The notes under the pieces are model-generated. The model ran no database searches. It worked only from the letters and a program-made list of their open reading frames with translations, and had not been told where the DNA came from. A stretch of DNA of 64,000 bases from Mesostigma viride (taxonomy: Eukaryota > Streptophyta > Mesostigmatophyceae > Mesostigmatales > Mesostigmataceae), in assembly GCA_009746045.1 (NCBI GenBank), contig RPFO01000065.1, forward strand, positions 7,045,143 to 7,109,142. Reading direction: 5' to 3'. How positions within the stretch are numbered: the first letter of the stretch is position 1; each line of letters begins with the position of its first letter. This document shows positions 63,767-64,000 of this stretch, in pieces. The translations under genes were made by a program, and so were the position numbers.

Positions 63767-64000
63767 CTAGTGGCCATCCGTCTGGTAAGTGCCACGAGAG
63801 GCCAGCAGGACCTCCAGGTAGGCCTGGTAGTGAGCCACATCCTCAACATTGTCATGCCTATCTACAGTGAGGAAAACATCGGCCCACACGCCGTCAGGAA
63901 AGAGGCCCAGGAAGGCCCAGTAATACCTATGCTGCGTGAGGACGACCTGGCCACGGGCCCAGTCCAGAAAGCCACAGGCAAAGAGGCGAAGGAAAGGCTC
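63767..64000 (-). CDS. Partial open frame of unknown protein, cut by the right edge
   Basis: The minus strand is open from 64000 to a TAG at 63767-63769 (77 residues). Composition is protein-like: FACGFLDWARGQVVLTQHRY, WAFLGLFPDGVWADVF, DVAHYQAYLEVLLASRG. No start lies in the window and I do not recognise the family. It could be the last exon of a gene or part of a mobile element. Confidence 0.45.
   Translation of the reverse strand, partial: EPFLRLFACGFLDWARGQVVLTQHRYYWAFLGLFPDGVWADVFLTVDRHDNVEDVAHYQAYLEVLLASRGTYQTDGH

Overview
The window looks like nuclear DNA of a green alga, probably a chlorophyte or prasinophyte; I cannot name the species. The evidence is GT..AG introns in every gene, GC-rich exons among repeat-laden introns, a Mediator subunit whose landmarks follow the land-plant version, and RTE-type LINEs beside Tigger/pogo-, hAT- and piggyBac-like DNA transposons. 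No prokaryotic gene, rRNA, tRNA or CRISPR array is seen.

Layout. Positions 1-19210 (minus) hold a 16-exon MED23 gene that runs off the left edge. All exon phases can be joined without a stop. Positions 19211-22458 are a divergent intergenic region carrying a 908-bp Tigger/pogo-like element. Positions 22459-25082 (plus) encode a two-exon secreted/type I membrane protein with a cysteine-rich ectodomain and one thrombospondin type 1 repeat. Positions 25083-33960 are intergenic and transposon-rich: one arm of a 771-bp inverted repeat, an RTE-like LINE, and a second non-LTR element with RING-like and zinc-finger-like motifs. Positions 33997-36273 (minus) encode a two-exon type II membrane glycosyltransferase-like protein. 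Positions 37702-48278 (plus) hold the most notable gene: a complete Amt-type ammonium transporter continuing into two class III nucleotidyl-cyclase-like domains, about 1,973 residues if one base is missing in a poly-G run. Positions 48279-64000 are a graveyard of LINE pieces, a perfect 1.42-kb (GTT)n tract and nested TTAA-flanked and hAT-like transposons.

Functional reading. MED23 is a general transcription coactivator subunit. The Amt-cyclase fusion would couple ammonium passage or sensing at a membrane to a cytosolic cyclase-like dimer. Both cyclase halves lack the usual catalytic residues, so a regulatory pseudo-cyclase is more likely than an enzyme. The other two genes are membrane/secretory proteins without an obvious link to it.

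A second theme is that introns in MED23 and the Amt fusion repeatedly contain degenerate or tandem copies of their own exon-intron boundaries, including the splice site. The clearest cases are the 114-bp array at 7653-8145 and the roughly 66-70-bp array at 42930-43520. All exon joins were made by eye from splice consensus, reading phase and family landmarks; transcripts were not available.
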